Origin: an uncultured Burkholderiaceae bacterium
GTDB lineage: Bacteria > Pseudomonadota > Gammaproteobacteria > Burkholderiales > Burkholderiaceae_B
Length of the DNA: 64,000 nt
NCBI GenBank assembly: GCA_937888805.1
Contig: CALBEY010000134.1
Coordinates: 1-64,000, forward strand
Direction: 5' to 3'
The notes below the pieces were generated by a model. That model did not search any database. It saw only the letters and a list, made by a program, of their open reading frames with translations, and was not told the DNA's origin. This document shows, piece after piece, positions 50,797-61,203 of this stretch. Every line of letters starts with the position of its first letter. Within the stretch, counting starts at the first letter, position 1. The translations under genes were made by a program, and so were the position numbers.

Positions 50797-51929
50797 GTCG
50801 GTTCCGTTCGCTCTGCCAATATTGCTTTGAGTGCTTCGATGAAACGGGCGTTTTCGTGCTCAAGCCCGATCGACACACGCAGCCAATCAGGCAGACCGTC
50901 TGAGGGCACCGGGCGCACAATCACGCCACGCTTCAGAAGCGCTTGGTTAATGCCAGGGGCATCATCAAATTTCACCAACACAAAATTGGCGAAGCTTGGC
51001 ACGTAAGTCAGACCCATCTGGTCTAGCGCTGATTGCAGTTGGCGCTTACCGGCATCATTGACCGCGGCGCTTTTGGCTAAAAACGCATCATCAAACAAAG
51101 CCGCGGTCGCAGCGGCTTGTGCGAGTGTGTTGACGTTAAAGGGTTGACGCACTCGCGCCATCAATTGGGTCAGGGTGGGTTGCGTGATGCCATAACCGAC
51201 CCTCAGACCTGCAAGGCCGTATGCCTTAGAAAAACTGCGCGACACCACCAAATTGGCAAAGCGCTTGACCAACGCAATGCTGTCAACGCGATCTGACACG
51301 GGTAGGTATTCGTTGTAGGCTTCATCGAGCACTACCGTCACAGCGGTGCCGTGGCGCTGTTCAACGGACGCTAAAAAGCGTGTCACGGCTTCGTTGGATA
51401 AAAAGGTGCCCGTTGGGTTGTTGGGATTGGCGATAAAAACCAAACGGGTGTTGGGGGCGATGGCTTCTAGCATGCCATCCAAGTCATGCCCAAACTCACG
51501 AGCAGGCACTACGATGTGCTGTGCGCCACGCGCTTGGGTTGCCAGGCGATACACCACAAAGGCGTACTGGGAATAGACAGCGGAAAAGCCAGGCTCAAGC
51601 AACGCCATGCCAGCGAGTTCTAGTATGTCGTTAGAGCCATTGCCAATCGTGATCCAGTCAGCGGGCACATCAAATCGTTGCGAGATGGCTTGTTTTAAGT
51701 GGTAACCGCCCGGATCGGGGTAGCGCTCAAGCCCGGCCAGAGAGGCTTCGATCGCCTGCTTGGCCGCTGACGACATACCCAAGGGGTTCTCGTTAGAAGC
51801 CAGTTTCACCACCGTTGCTGGATCAAGGCCAAGCTCGCGCACCAAGTCTTCAATTGGCTTGCCAGGCACATAAGGCTGGATGTCTTTGATGTGGGCGGGG
51901 GCCACCAGTGTTTTTGCGTGATCGCTCAT
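50793..51929 (-). CDS. hisC: Histidinol-phosphate aminotransferase (HisC2-type)
   Basis: A PLP enzyme of 378 residues: LASNENPLGMS (substrate loop), GNGSNDILELAG, NPNNPTGTFLSN, VVLDEAYNEYL and the Schiff-base Lys in SRSFSKAYGLAGLRVGYG. Location between pheA and tyrA suggests it mainly serves as the aromatic aminotransferase for phenylalanine and tyrosine, with the histidine step shared or carried out by another copy; that is inference from context. It lies 13 bases after pheA. Confidence 0.93.
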   Translation of the reverse strand: MSDHAKTLVAPAHIKDIQPYVPGKPIEDLVRELGLDPATVVKLASNENPLGMSSAAKQAIEASLAGLERYPDPGGYHLKQAISQRFDVPADWITIGNGSNDILELAGMALLEPGFSAVYSQYAFVVYRLATQARGAQHIVVPAREFGHDLDGMLEAIAPNTRLVFIANPNNPTGTFLSNEAVTRFLASVEQRHGTAVTVVLDEAYNEYLPVSDRVDSIALVKRFANLVVSRSFSKAYGLAGLRVGYGITQPTLTQLMARVRQPFNVNTLAQAAATAALFDDAFLAKSAAVNDAGKRQLQSALDQMGLTYVPSFANFVLVKFDDAPGINQALLKRGVIVRPVPSDGLPDWLRVSIGLEHENARFIEALKAILAERTEPT

Positions 51930-51942
51930 TTCTGCCTCGTTC

Positions 51943-53028
51943 TTACTGCCTTGGATAGGAACCCAGAATTTTTAGGAAGGCACAGCGCGCACGCAATTGC
52001 TCAAGCGCCCGGGCCACAGCAGGCTCTTGCTGATGGCCTTCGACGTCGACGTAGAAGTGATACTCCCACTGTCCTGTCCGAGCGGGACGTGACTCAAAGC
52101 GTGTCATTGAAACGCCATTATCAGATAACGGTGCCAACATTTTATAAACGGCGCCGGCCTCATTTGGAACCGCTAGGATGAGGCTGGTTTTGTCATGCCC
52201 ACTGGGTAAGGTTTCGATCGAACCGACAGCCAAGAAACGTGTTCTGTTTAAGGGGTCGTCTTGAATGCCTTCAGCCGCGATAGTTAGACCCCATGCCCGC
52301 GCGGCGATTTCGCTGGCAATGGCGGCGACCGTGGGATCTGAAGCAGCGATGCGGGCAGCCTCAGCATTGCTCGCGACGGGCTCACGCGCCAAGGTGGGGT
52401 GGTTCATGCCGAGCCAGTGCTGGCATTGTGCCAATGCCTGAGGATGGGCCAGAACGCGGGTCACACCATCCATGTTGCCGGACTGGCTCAACAAACAGTG
52501 CCGAATCAAAATAGAGTGTTCGCCCACAATGCGCAGCGGCGTATTCAGTAACAAGTCCAACGTACGGTTGACAGCCCCCTCGGTCGAGTTTTCGACGGGA
52601 ACGATGCCCACGTGTGCACCTTGCGATTCAATGGTTCGAAAGACTTCATCAAAGTTGGGGCAGGGCACACCGGTGATGGCTTGACCCATATACTCAAAGG
52701 CGGCTTGCTCAGAAAATGAACCTGCCGGTCCCAAATAGGCCACTCGAATATCTTGTTCGAGGCCGCGACATACCGAAATGATTTGCGACCAAATGGCTTG
52801 AACGCCGGGTGTCGTGACTGGTCCTGGATTTTTGGTCTGCAGCGTGCGAATGACTTGCGCCTCACGTTCTGGCCGAAAAACTGGCCCTTGGGCGTGGTGT
52901 TCATGCTTAAGGTCACCCACGGCTTGCGCTGTTTTGGCGCGCTCATTGATGAGGCCTAAGATTTCGAGGTCTAAGCGATCAATTTTTTCGCGTAAGGGTT
53001 GCAGCTTATTTTGTAGTTCTTTATCCAT
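51943..53028 (-). CDS. pheA: Bifunctional chorismate mutase / prephenate dehydratase (P-protein)
   Basis: Converts chorismate to prephenate and on to phenylpyruvate. It has 361 residues: an AroQ mutase helix bundle (1-90, [20 protein letters not shown]), a prephenate dehydratase domain (about 93-270, [35 protein letters not shown]) and a C-terminal ACT domain (about 280-360) with the phenylalanine-binding [17 protein letters not shown]. The ACT motif implies feedback inhibition by phenylalanine. Overlaps serC by eight bases. Confidence 0.96.
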   Translation of the reverse strand: MDKELQNKLQPLREKIDRLDLEILGLINERAKTAQAVGDLKHEHHAQGPVFRPEREAQVIRTLQTKNPGPVTTPGVQAIWSQIISVCRGLEQDIRVAYLGPAGSFSEQAAFEYMGQAITGVPCPNFDEVFRTIESQGAHVGIVPVENSTEGAVNRTLDLLLNTPLRIVGEHSILIRHCLLSQSGNMDGVTRVLAHPQALAQCQHWLGMNHPTLAREPVASNAEAARIAASDPTVAAIASEIAARAWGLTIAAEGIQDDPLNRTRFLAVGSIETLPSGHDKTSLILAVPNEAGAVYKMLAPLSDNGVSMTRFESRPARTGQWEYHFYVDVEGHQQEPAVARALEQLRARCAFLKILGSYPRQ

Positions 53029-54154
53029 GCTCGCGTTCGAACGATTTAAGATAGTCGGTTAAGGCCAACACGCCCTGAAGCGTCATGGCGTTATAGATAG
53101 AAGCTCGCATGCCCCCCACCGTCTTGTGGCCTTTGAGTTGATGCAAACCAGCGGCCATAGCACCTTTCAAAAAGGTGGTGTCTAATTCTGGATCTGGCAA
53201 AAAGAAAGGCACATTCATTCGGGATCGGAAAGCAGGATGAACCGGTGTTTGATAGAACGAGGATTGATCCAAAAAGTCGTAAAGCGCTTCGGCCTTTTGT
53301 TTGTTTTTGGCTTCAATACTTTCCAAGCCACCAAGAGACAACAGCCACTTGAACACCAAACCAGCAACATAGATGGCGTAGGTGGGTGGGGTATTAAAGC
53401 GAGAGCGCTCTCGAGCCACATTGGCATAATCAAAGGCCGATGGACAGATTGGCAAAGCGTGACCGATCAAGTCGCGACGGACAATCACCACCGTGACGCC
53501 AGCCGGCCCGGCGTTTTTTTGCGCACCGGCATAAAGCATGCCAACATGGCTGAAATCAATCGGGCGCGATAAGAAATGAGAGGATGCATCAACCACCAGC
53601 GGCACGTTAGGTGAGTCAAGTTCGACAGGGCTGGGCCACTGCGTGAACTCAACGCCACCGATTGTTTCGTTGCTGCAAAAGTGTAGGTAAGACGCATCAG
53701 ATCGGACTTGCCAGTCAGAGACTGGGGGCACCCATGTGAAGGCATTCCATTGGCGTCCAATATCCTGCCACACGCTTTCGCTGCTGGCAGCGATGCAAAC
53801 ATCGCCGTATTTCTTGGCTTCTTTGAAGGATTTACTCGACCAGCTGCCAGTGATAACGTAATCGGCTCGCGGCTGACCCGAACGACTGATGAGGTTCAGT
53901 GGCACGATGGCATTCTCAGCAGTGGCGCCACCCTGCATAAAAAGCACGGCATAGTCGTCACCGATACCCAGTAGCTCACGCAGATCAGCTTCAGCTTCGT
54001 CGCAGATTTGGGTAAACGCTGAGCCGCGGTGACTCATTTCCATGACGGACATGCCACTGCCGTGCCAGTCAAGCATTTCTTGGGCAGCCTGGGTCAGTAC
54101 CGCCTCAGGTAATACGGAAGGACCCGCCGAGAAATTCCACGGGCGCGCGATCAT
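53021..54154 (-). CDS. serC: Phosphoserine aminotransferase
   Basis: Second step of serine synthesis, also used for pyridoxine synthesis. It has 377 residues: [14 protein letters not shown] (7-20), [22 protein letters not shown] (cofactor contacts), [14 protein letters not shown] and the Schiff-base Lys in [18 protein letters not shown]. The serC-pheA linkage is classical in proteobacteria. It overlaps gyrA by four bases. Confidence 0.96.
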   Translation of the reverse strand: MIARPWNFSAGPSVLPEAVLTQAAQEMLDWHGSGMSVMEMSHRGSAFTQICDEAEADLRELLGIGDDYAVLFMQGGATAENAIVPLNLISRSGQPRADYVITGSWSSKSFKEAKKYGDVCIAASSESVWQDIGRQWNAFTWVPPVSDWQVRSDASYLHFCSNETIGGVEFTQWPSPVELDSPNVPLVVDASSHFLSRPIDFSHVGMLYAGAQKNAGPAGVTVVIVRRDLIGHALPICPSAFDYANVARERSRFNTPPTYAIYVAGLVFKWLLSLGGLESIEAKNKQKAEALYDFLDQSSFYQTPVHPAFRSRMNVPFFLPDPELDTTFLKGAMAAGLHQLKGHKTVGGMRASIYNAMTLQGVLALTDYLKSFEREHG

Positions 54155-56826
54155 GACTCAGTGTCACCGACTTCGGGTGTCGTATCACCAGCGGCACCGG
54201 GCGCTTCTGGGGGTTCAGGTGTCTCTAATCCATCGATTGCCTCTTCGCCGTTGGTGTCAGCATCGCGCTCAACCACCCGACGCACACCCGATAAGCGGCT
54301 GCCATCATCAACGCTGATTAAGGTGACGCCTTGTGTGGCTCGACCCATTTCACGAATTTCGTCAACACGTGTACGAACCAGCACACCGCCAGTGGTAATT
54401 AACATGATTTCATCGGCCTCGCTCACCAGAACAGCACTCACGACTTTGCCGTTTCTTTCAGAGGTTTGGATCGCAATCATGCCTTTGGTGCCACGACCAT
54501 GGCGAGTGTACTCACCAATCGGCGTGCGCTTACCAAAACCGTTTTCAGTGGCAGTCAGCACGGACTGCGACTCATCATGCGCCACCAACATGGCAATGAC
54601 TTCTTGGCCCGGTTCTAAGGACATGCCGCGAACGCCCCGTGCGTTGCGTCCCATTGGGCGCACATCGTTTTCTTGAAAGCGAACCGCTTTGCCCGAATTG
54701 GAGAACAGCATAACGTCATGTTGACCTTCTGTGAGTTCAGCGCCAATAAGGTAATCGCCTTCATCTAGATTAACGGCGATGATGCCGGCTTTGCGAGGAT
54801 TGGCAAAATCTGACAGTGGGGTCTTTTTAACCGTCCCGCGAGAGGTCGCCATGAAAACGGTTTGATCATCGCTGAAGGCCTTGACAGGCAAGATAACCGT
54901 GATTTTTTCGCCATCCATCAAGGGGAACATATTGACGATTGGCCGGCCGCGCGACGTGCGAGTGCCTTGTGGCACTTCCCAGACTTTTAGCCAGTACAAA
55001 CGGCCGCGATCGGAGAAGAACAGCAGGTAATCGTGCGTATTTGCGATGAACAGCTGGTCGACCCAGTCGTCCTCTTTGGTCGCTGTGGCTTGCTTACCTC
55101 GACCCCCGCGGCGTTGAGACCGATATTCAGACAGCGGTTGGCTCTTGATGTAACCGGTGTGAGAAAGCGTCACCACCATATCGGTTGGGGTGATGAGGTC
55201 TTCGGTGTAAAGCTCTGTGGCGTTGTGCTCGATGCTTGAGCGACGCGCATCCTTGGTGTTGATCGAGAACTCAACACGAATCGCCTCAAGTTCTTCGGAG
55301 ATGATGGTGGTGATACGCTCGGGTCGGGCAAGAATGTCGAGCAAGTCGGAAATGGTGTCCATGACTGACTTGTATTCGTTAACAATTTTGTCTTGTTCGA
55401 GCCCTGTCAAGCGCTGCAAACGCATGTTCAAAATTTCTTGGGCCTGAATGTCGCTCAAGCGATAAAGACCCTCGGCCTGCAGTCCAAAGTTTGGCGAAAG
55501 AGACTCGGGCCGGTAAGCGGCTCGGCCACCGGCTGTTTCACCATCGGCACGCGAAAGCATGTCTCGAACCACTGAGGAGTCCCAAAGACGTGCCATCAGT
55601 GCTTGACGCGCCACCGGTGGGGTTGGGGCCGCCTTGATAATGGTGATGAATTCGTCAATATTGGCAAGCGCAACGGCCAAGCCCTCTAAGACGTGACCGC
55701 GCTCGCGCGCCTTGCGCAGCTGGAATACCGTGCGTCGTGTGACAACCTCACGGCGGTGAAACAGGAAATATTCCACCATTTGTTTGAGATTGAGCAAGCG
55801 TGGCTGGCCATCAACCAAAGCCACCAAATTCATGCCAAAGGTGTCTTGTAACTGTGTGTTTTTGTATAGGTTATTGAGCACAACTTCAGGCACTTCGCCG
55901 CGCTTAAGTTCGATAACCAAACGCATACCGTCTTTGTCTGACTCATCGCGGATATCTGAGATGCCTTCGATCTTCTTTTCGTTGACCAACTCAGCCATGC
56001 GCTCTTGCAAGGTCTTTTTATTCACCTGGTAAGGCAGCTCATCGACAACGATCGATTGCCGGTTGCCTTTTTCCATGTCTTCAAAGTGCGTCTTGGCACG
56101 CATGATGACGCGACCTCGACCGGTTCGATAACCCTCACGCACACCACTCATGCCGTAAATAATGCCGCCGGTGGGGAAGTCTGGGGCCTTGATGAGCTCA
56201 ATTAACTCATCGATTGAGCAATCGGGGTTGCGCAACGCGTGCAAGCAGCCATCAATGACCTCAGCCAAGTTGTGAGGTGGAATATTGGTGGCCATACCCA
56301 CGGCAATGCCTGAACTGCCGTTGACCAGCAAATTAGGCAGTTTCGAGGGTAAAAGTAACGGTTCGTGCTCACTGCCGTCGTAGTTGGGGCCGAAATCGAC
56401 AGTTTCTTGGTCAATGTCCGCTAACAACTCATGTGCAATTTTCGACAGGCGAATTTCGGTGTATCGCATGGCAGCAGCGCTGTCACCATCGATTGAGCCA
56501 AAGTTACCTTGGCCGTCAACAAGCATGTAGCGCAATGAGAAGTCTTGGGCCATACGAACGATGGTGTCATAGACCGCTTGGTCACCATGAGGGTGATACT
56601 TACCAATCACATCACCGACAATACGAGCCGATTTTTTGTAAGCTCGGTTCCAATCGTTATTTAATTCATGCATAGCGAACAGAACTCGCCGATGCACGGG
56701 TTTAAGACCATCGCGAACGTCAGGCAGTGCCCTACCAACGATCACGCTCATGGCGTAATCGAGGTAACTTCGACGCATTTCGTCTTCTAAAGATATCGGG
56801 AGTGTTTCCTTGGCGAAGGAATCCAT
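54151..56826 (-). CDS. gyrA: DNA gyrase subunit A
   Basis: Cuts and rejoins DNA to introduce negative supercoils. From ATG 56826 it has 891 residues and numbers exactly like E. coli: the quinolone-determining region reads [10 protein letters not shown] with Gln83 and Asp87, and the active-site Tyr122 is in AAMRYTE. The C-terminal pinwheel has the GyrA box QRRGGRGKQ, proving gyrase rather than topoisomerase IV. The last 50 residues are an acidic Glu/Pro/Gly tail. A TTG at 56841 is in frame, but the ATG gives the family N terminus. Downstream genes overlap, so gyrA probably heads the serC-cmk operon. Confidence 0.97.
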   Translation of the reverse strand: MDSFAKETLPISLEDEMRRSYLDYAMSVIVGRALPDVRDGLKPVHRRVLFAMHELNNDWNRAYKKSARIVGDVIGKYHPHGDQAVYDTIVRMAQDFSLRYMLVDGQGNFGSIDGDSAAAMRYTEIRLSKIAHELLADIDQETVDFGPNYDGSEHEPLLLPSKLPNLLVNGSSGIAVGMATNIPPHNLAEVIDGCLHALRNPDCSIDELIELIKAPDFPTGGIIYGMSGVREGYRTGRGRVIMRAKTHFEDMEKGNRQSIVVDELPYQVNKKTLQERMAELVNEKKIEGISDIRDESDKDGMRLVIELKRGEVPEVVLNNLYKNTQLQDTFGMNLVALVDGQPRLLNLKQMVEYFLFHRREVVTRRTVFQLRKARERGHVLEGLAVALANIDEFITIIKAAPTPPVARQALMARLWDSSVVRDMLSRADGETAGGRAAYRPESLSPNFGLQAEGLYRLSDIQAQEILNMRLQRLTGLEQDKIVNEYKSVMDTISDLLDILARPERITTIISEELEAIRVEFSINTKDARRSSIEHNATELYTEDLITPTDMVVTLSHTGYIKSQPLSEYRSQRRGGRGKQATATKEDDWVDQLFIANTHDYLLFFSDRGRLYWLKVWEVPQGTRTSRGRPIVNMFPLMDGEKITVILPVKAFSDDQTVFMATSRGTVKKTPLSDFANPRKAGIIAVNLDEGDYLIGAELTEGQHDVMLFSNSGKAVRFQENDVRPMGRNARGVRGMSLEPGQEVIAMLVAHDESQSVLTATENGFGKRTPIGEYTRHGRGTKGMIAIQTSERNGKVVSAVLVSEADEIMLITTGGVLVRTRVDEIREMGRATQGVTLISVDDGSRLSGVRRVVERDADTNGEEAIDGLETPEPPEAPGAAGDTTPEVGDTES

Positions 56827-57309
56827 ATAGGGCGCAACCAAAATCGAGGATTATCAGACCGGGGCGACCACGCGCCGAGCGGGACGTGAAACAAACGTTA
56901 CATTCTACACGCCAAGGTGAAACTTCATGTGGTTTGGTATCGATGGACGACTTTTGTGGGGTTGGTTGATCGGATGCAAAACCTGAAATCTTGACCCAGT
57001 CCTAGAATAGAAAAAGTTCCCGCCTAAACAAATTTATTTGCTGTGAGCACTCATTTAGGCCCCTGAGTGTTGTCAAAACCCAACAAGAAAAGGCTTGATT
57101 CCGTAAAAATGCGTCTATACGAGGCGACTAATGCGTGATGAGGCTAGTAAATTGATGGAAATGCCTTAAGATTCAATTCAACACGCAGGAAAACCAGTGT
57201 GTAATTCCTTTAATCTGCTCTTAGCGTTGTTATCCTGGCCCCGTTTTCTGAATTACGGCGGGTGTTCGCTGCGAGACAATTTTCAGCTACAACCTCAACG
57301 AGGAGAAAT
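56827..57309. other. Divergent gyrA / ompA intergenic region
   Basis: About 480 bases with no credible gene, holding both promoters. On the minus strand TAGAAT (56907 to 56902) is a possible gyrA -10. On the plus strand GCCTAAA (57022-57028) and TTTAGGC (57054-57060) form an inverted repeat enclosing CAAAT/ATTTG, which could be a small RNA or leader structure. The ompA ribosome site is GGAGAAAT directly before its ATG. Confidence 0.5.
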
Positions 57310-57870
57310 ATGAACAAGCCCTCAAAAATCGCATTGGCTTTAGCCATTGCCGCCGTAACAGCTTCAGGTGCGGCATCTGCGCAATCAAATGACAACTGGC
57401 GCAACAACTTTGGCGACGTATGGCGCAGTAACTACGGCCTGTGCTGGCAAGACAATTTCTGGACCCCTGCAACTGCTGATCCAGCATGCGTAGAAAAGAA
57501 AAAATCAGCGCCTGTTGCCAACAAAGTTGTGTTTAATGCTGACACATTCTTTGATTTTGACAAATCCAACCTGAAGCCTGAAGGCCGACAGTTGCTTGAT
57601 CAAGTCGCCAAACAAGTTAATTCTATTGCCCTTGAGACAGTGATTGCCGTTGGGTATACCGATTCGATCGGTTCGGATCAGTACAACATTGGCTTGTCCA
57701 ATCGCCGCGCTAACGCCGTTAAGGCTTACTTGGTTTCCAAGGGCGTTGATGCCAACCGTGTCTACACGGAAGGTAAGGGCAAAGCTGACCCAATCGCTTC
57801 GAACGCAACGGCTGATGGCCGCGCAAAGAACCGTCGGGTTGAAGTTGAAATCGTCGGTAGCCGCAAGTAA
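57310..57870 (+). CDS. ompA: OmpA-family outer-membrane protein with peptidoglycan-binding domain
   Basis: A 186-residue precursor with a signal peptide (MNKPSKIALALAIAAV..., cut after ASA at residue 24), a short Trp/Asn-rich segment (NWRNNFGDVWRSNYGLCWQD) with two Cys, and a C-terminal OmpA-like domain (about 75-183): TFFDFDKSNLKPEG, VGYTDSIGSDQYNIGLSNRRA and GRAKNRRVEVEIV, which bind peptidoglycan. There is no full beta-barrel; it is shorter than E. coli OmpA and resembles the Bordetella type. AGGAGAAAT is a strong ribosome site. Monocistronic. Confidence 0.93.
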   Translation: MNKPSKIALALAIAAVTASGAASAQSNDNWRNNFGDVWRSNYGLCWQDNFWTPATADPACVEKKKSAPVANKVVFNADTFFDFDKSNLKPEGRQLLDQVAKQVNSIALETVIAVGYTDSIGSDQYNIGLSNRRANAVKAYLVSKGVDANRVYTEGKGKADPIASNATADGRAKNRRVEVEIVGSRK

Positions 57871-57889
57871 TTCGGTGATAACGATTTAA

Positions 57890-57916
57890 AAGAGCCTCCT
57901 TCGGGAGGCTTTTTTA
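57890..57916 (+). terminator. Intrinsic terminator after ompA
   Basis: AGCCTCC (57893-57899) pairs with GGAGGCT (57904-57910) around the stable tetraloop TTCG, followed by a T-run. Confidence 0.9.
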
Positions 57917-57989
57917 ATTAGGGCATGGGGTTTTTGATTCCTTTGAGCCATGATCTGAGACAATTATGGCTCATCAGAAGGTAAGAACC

Positions 57990-58748
57990 ATGGCTCAAAC
58001 AGAAACAAACCCAGCGGCTGAACCTATTCAAAACGTTGATCCCGCTGAAATTGAAAAATTTAGTGCCTTGGCATCGCGTTGGTGGGATCCCAATAGTGAG
58101 TTCAAGCCCTTGCATGTGATCAATCCATTGCGCTTGGCATGGATCAAGTCCTTGATCAATCCCGCTGATGTGTCCGCTGCTCTGGTTGGTCAGCGAATTG
58201 TTGACGTGGGTTGCGGTGGTGGCATTTTGGCTGAAGCCATGGCTTTGAGCGGTGCCGATGTTACAGGTATCGATTTGGCTGATAAGTCACTGACCGTCGC
58301 TAAGCTTCATAGTCTTGAGTCGGGTGTTCGAGTCAATTACCGCAAAATCAGTGCTGAAGAATTGGCCGATGAACAAAGTGAGCAGTACGACATTGTGGCT
58401 TGTATGGAGATGCTAGAACATGTACCAAATCCTGCCTCTGTTGTTCAAGCATGCGCCGATCTGGTCAAGCCGGGTGGTTGGTTGTTTTTTTCAACCTTGA
58501 ATCGCAACCCAAAGTCATATCTTTTTGCCATTATCGGTGCTGAGTATGTCTTAAAGCTCTTGCCTAAAGGCACGCATCAGTGGGAAGCCTTTATCAAACC
58601 CAGCGAATTAGCAGAAGCTTGCCGAGCGGCCGGTTTGGACATCGTGGCTTTCAATGGCATGACATACAACCCTTTCTCTAAGACCTACAAACTGAGTCGG
58701 GATACCAGCGTTAACTATATGGTAGCAGCCCGCAAAGCCGTGCTCTGA
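57990..58748 (+). CDS. ubiG: Ubiquinone biosynthesis O-methyltransferase
   Basis: SAM-dependent methyltransferase for both O-methylations in ubiquinone synthesis, supplying the acceptor of complex I. From ATG 57990 it has 252 residues: [17 protein letters not shown] (substrate side), SAM loop [15 protein letters not shown] (about 72-86), [13 protein letters not shown] and [12 protein letters not shown]. An in-frame ATG at 57966 is possible, but AAGG at 57978-57981 is placed for 57990. gph, its normal neighbour, is absent here. Confidence 0.95.
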   Translation: MAQTETNPAAEPIQNVDPAEIEKFSALASRWWDPNSEFKPLHVINPLRLAWIKSLINPADVSAALVGQRIVDVGCGGGILAEAMALSGADVTGIDLADKSLTVAKLHSLESGVRVNYRKISAEELADEQSEQYDIVACMEMLEHVPNPASVVQACADLVKPGGWLFFSTLNRNPKSYLFAIIGAEYVLKLLPKGTHQWEAFIKPSELAEACRAAGLDIVAFNGMTYNPFSKTYKLSRDTSVNYMVAARKAVL

Positions 58749-59089
58749 GTGGGATGCTTTGCAAATCTAGGTTGTAGGCTATTTTTTATTGATTTTGAGC
58801 TAAGCGCTTGATCGAGCACGGAATTTTTATGTTATGCTCATCGGCTAACTAAATTTTTTGTGTTTTTTGAGAGTAATTTCTTGTTTAGTCGCACATTTTG
58901 ACGGACAGCGGGCAGTTCTCGTGGTCTTAGACGGCAGCAAGAAACTCGAAACGGTACAGTCAGTTTGGTTTGATGACAGCGTCCATTGAATGTTGTATCC
59001 AAAGAATAAGCATTCGGTGGTTTTATTTAACACCGCCCGGGTAAGTCGGGCGAGAACCTGGATCAGCCGATCCCCTGGAAACTTTTTAC
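58749..59089 (+). promoter_or_regulatory. rpsA upstream region with structured leader
   Basis: No gene is seen. A promoter may lie near 58808-58838 (TTGATC, then GTTATG or TATGCT, not a close match). If transcription starts near 58845 the rpsA leader is about 240 bases. Just before rpsA it holds hairpins CGCCCG/CGGGCG (59034-59051) and GGATC/GATCC (about 59060-59073). S1 protein in E. coli represses its own mRNA through leader hairpins, so this may be an autoregulatory leader; that is inference. The region also marks one end of the proposed inversion. Confidence 0.4.
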
Positions 59090-60808
59090 ATGTCAATTGA
59101 ATCCTCTAATGCGCTCTTAACAGGCGAAGTCAGTTTCGCCGACCTCTTTGCTGAAAGTATCAAAAAGCAAGATATGAAATCCGGTGAAGTCATTTCAGCG
59201 GAAGTTGTGCGAATCGATCATAACTTTGTGGTGGTGAACGCCGGTTTAAAATCCGAAGCCTTGATTCCTCTCGAAGAGTTTCTAAACGACCAAGGTGAGC
59301 TTGAAGTTCAGCCTGGTGACTTCGTGTCTGTGGCCATCGATTCGCTGGAAAATGGTTATGGCGATACCATCTTGTCGCGTGACCGTGCCAAACGTCTTTC
59401 AGCTTGGTTGTCATTAGAAAAAGCATTGGAAAGCAATGAGTTGGTGGTCGGAACGATAACCGGCAAAGTCAAAGGTGGCCTGACCGTGATGACCAACGGT
59501 ATTCGTGCCTTTTTGCCAGGCTCATTGGTTGATGTGCGTCCCGTTAAAGACACCACGCCATACGAAGGCAAAACCCTTGACTTTAAAGTCATCAAGCTTG
59601 ACCGCAAGCGCAACAACGTGGTTGTGTCGCGCCGCGCTGTGCTTGAAGTCAGCATGGGCGAAGAGCGTCAGAAATTACTCGAAAACCTCAAAGAGGGCGC
59701 CATTATCAAGGGCGTCGTTAAGAACATCACCGATTACGGTGCGTTTGTTGACCTTGGCGGTATCGATGGTCTGCTACACATCACTGACATGGCTTGGCGT
59801 CGCGTTCGTCACCCATCCGAAGTGTTAGCGGTTGGTCAAGAAATCGAAGCAAAAGTACTGAAATTTGACCAAGAGAAGAGCCGTGTGTCCTTGGGTGTCA
59901 AGCAGCTTGGCGAAGACCCATGGGTTGGTCTGGCTCGCCGCTATCCACAGGGCACCCGCCTGTTTGGCAAAGTGACTAACTTGACCGATTACGGCTCGTT
60001 CGTTGAAGTCGAAGCGGGGATTGAAGGATTGGTTCACGTTTCTGAAATGGATTGGACCAACAAGAACGTTGACCCACGCAAAGTGGTGACGCTTGGTGAA
60101 GAAGTTGAAGTGATGGTTCTTGAGATCGACGAAGATCGTCGACGGATTTCATTGGGCATGAAACAGTGCCGTCAAAATCCATGGGAAGAGTTTGCAACCA
60201 ACTTCAACCGCGGCGACAAGGTTAGCGGTGCCATCAAGTCAATCACTGACTTCGGCGTGTTTGTTGGATTGCCAGGTGGTATTGATGGTTTGGTGCACTT
60301 ATCCGATTTGTCATGGGCCGATACCGGTGAAGAAGCGGTTCGCAACTTCAAGAAAGGTGACGAGCTTGAAGCGGTGGTCTTGGCCATTGACACCGATAAA
60401 GAGCGTATTTCGCTGGGGGTCAAACAACTTGAAGGCGATCCATTCAATAATTTCGTATCCACGCATGACAAGGGTGCCGTTGTTCAAGGGACCGTCAAGA
60501 CCGTCGATGCCAAAGGTGCTGTTGTCACGTTATCTCTAGAGGTTGAGGGTTATCTGCGTGCCTCTGAAATGGCATCAGGTCGAGTCGATGACGCAACAAC
60601 GGTCATGAAAGAAGGTCAAGAGATCGAAGCCATGATCGTGAATGTTGACAAAAAGACCCGCTCGATTCAGCTCTCAATCAAGGCCCGCGATAATGCAGGC
60701 ACGGCAGGTACTTTGCAGAGAATGTCTGAGGCTGGTGCCAGTTCTGGCACAACCAACCTGGGTGCTTTGCTGAAAGCCAAGTTGGATCAAGCCAAAGACG
60801 ATGAGTAA
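59090..60808 (+). CDS. rpsA: 30S ribosomal protein S1
   Basis: Binds mRNA for initiation on structured or weak ribosome sites. It has 572 residues with six S1 (OB-fold) repeats of about 70-85 residues; repeated marks include [49 protein letters not shown] and [25 protein letters not shown]. The length and repeat number match proteobacterial S1. It is normally downstream of cmk, here separated. ihfB follows after 23 bases. Confidence 0.97.
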   Translation: MSIESSNALLTGEVSFADLFAESIKKQDMKSGEVISAEVVRIDHNFVVVNAGLKSEALIPLEEFLNDQGELEVQPGDFVSVAIDSLENGYGDTILSRDRAKRLSAWLSLEKALESNELVVGTITGKVKGGLTVMTNGIRAFLPGSLVDVRPVKDTTPYEGKTLDFKVIKLDRKRNNVVVSRRAVLEVSMGEERQKLLENLKEGAIIKGVVKNITDYGAFVDLGGIDGLLHITDMAWRRVRHPSEVLAVGQEIEAKVLKFDQEKSRVSLGVKQLGEDPWVGLARRYPQGTRLFGKVTNLTDYGSFVEVEAGIEGLVHVSEMDWTNKNVDPRKVVTLGEEVEVMVLEIDEDRRRISLGMKQCRQNPWEEFATNFNRGDKVSGAIKSITDFGVFVGLPGGIDGLVHLSDLSWADTGEEAVRNFKKGDELEAVVLAIDTDKERISLGVKQLEGDPFNNFVSTHDKGAVVQGTVKTVDAKGAVVTLSLEVEGYLRASEMASGRVDDATTVMKEGQEIEAMIVNVDKKTRSIQLSIKARDNAGTAGTLQRMSEAGASSGTTNLGALLKAKLDQAKDDE

Positions 60809-60831
60809 ATTGACTTGGGATCCTGCGCGTT

Positions 60832-61122
60832 GTGACTAAGTCAGAACTCATTGCGGCATTGGCGGCAAGCCACCCACAGCTTGTCGCCAATGATGCTGAC
60901 ATCGCCGCTAAAACCATCATTGACGCCATGATTCAGTCATTGGCTGACGGTCATCGTATCGAGATACGTGGCTTTGGCAGTTTTGCATTGTCACAACGGG
61001 CACCTCGGATTGGTCGCAATCCCAAGACTGGCGAGAAAGTCATGGTGCCCGGTAAAGTGGTTCCCCATTTCAAAGCAGGTAAGGCATTGCGTGAAAGCGT
61101 TGATGGCCTCAAAGACCAGTAA
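60832..61122 (+). CDS. ihfB: Integration host factor subunit beta
   Basis: Forms the DNA-bending IHF heterodimer with IhfA. It has 96 residues, starting at GTG 60832, and shows the HU/IHF core [33 protein letters not shown] (about residues 43-75), with the intercalating Pro in RIGRNPKTG. rpsA-ihfB is a standard pair in proteobacteria. Confidence 0.96.
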   Translation: MTKSELIAALAASHPQLVANDADIAAKTIIDAMIQSLADGHRIEIRGFGSFALSQRAPRIGRNPKTGEKVMVPGKVVPHFKAGKALRESVDGLKDQ

Positions 61123-61147
61123 GCCTCAAAAGCCGCAGGCTTTTTTC
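61121..61147 (+). terminator. Intrinsic terminator after ihfB
   Basis: AAGCCT and AGGCTT form a short stem around CAAAAGCCGC, followed by six T; it begins at the ihfB stop codon. Confidence 0.65.
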
Positions 61148-61203
61148 GCCAAGCCACCTTGCTGCGTTTCTGACTGTTGTACTCACTGCGTGGGTGGTAC
61201 ATC

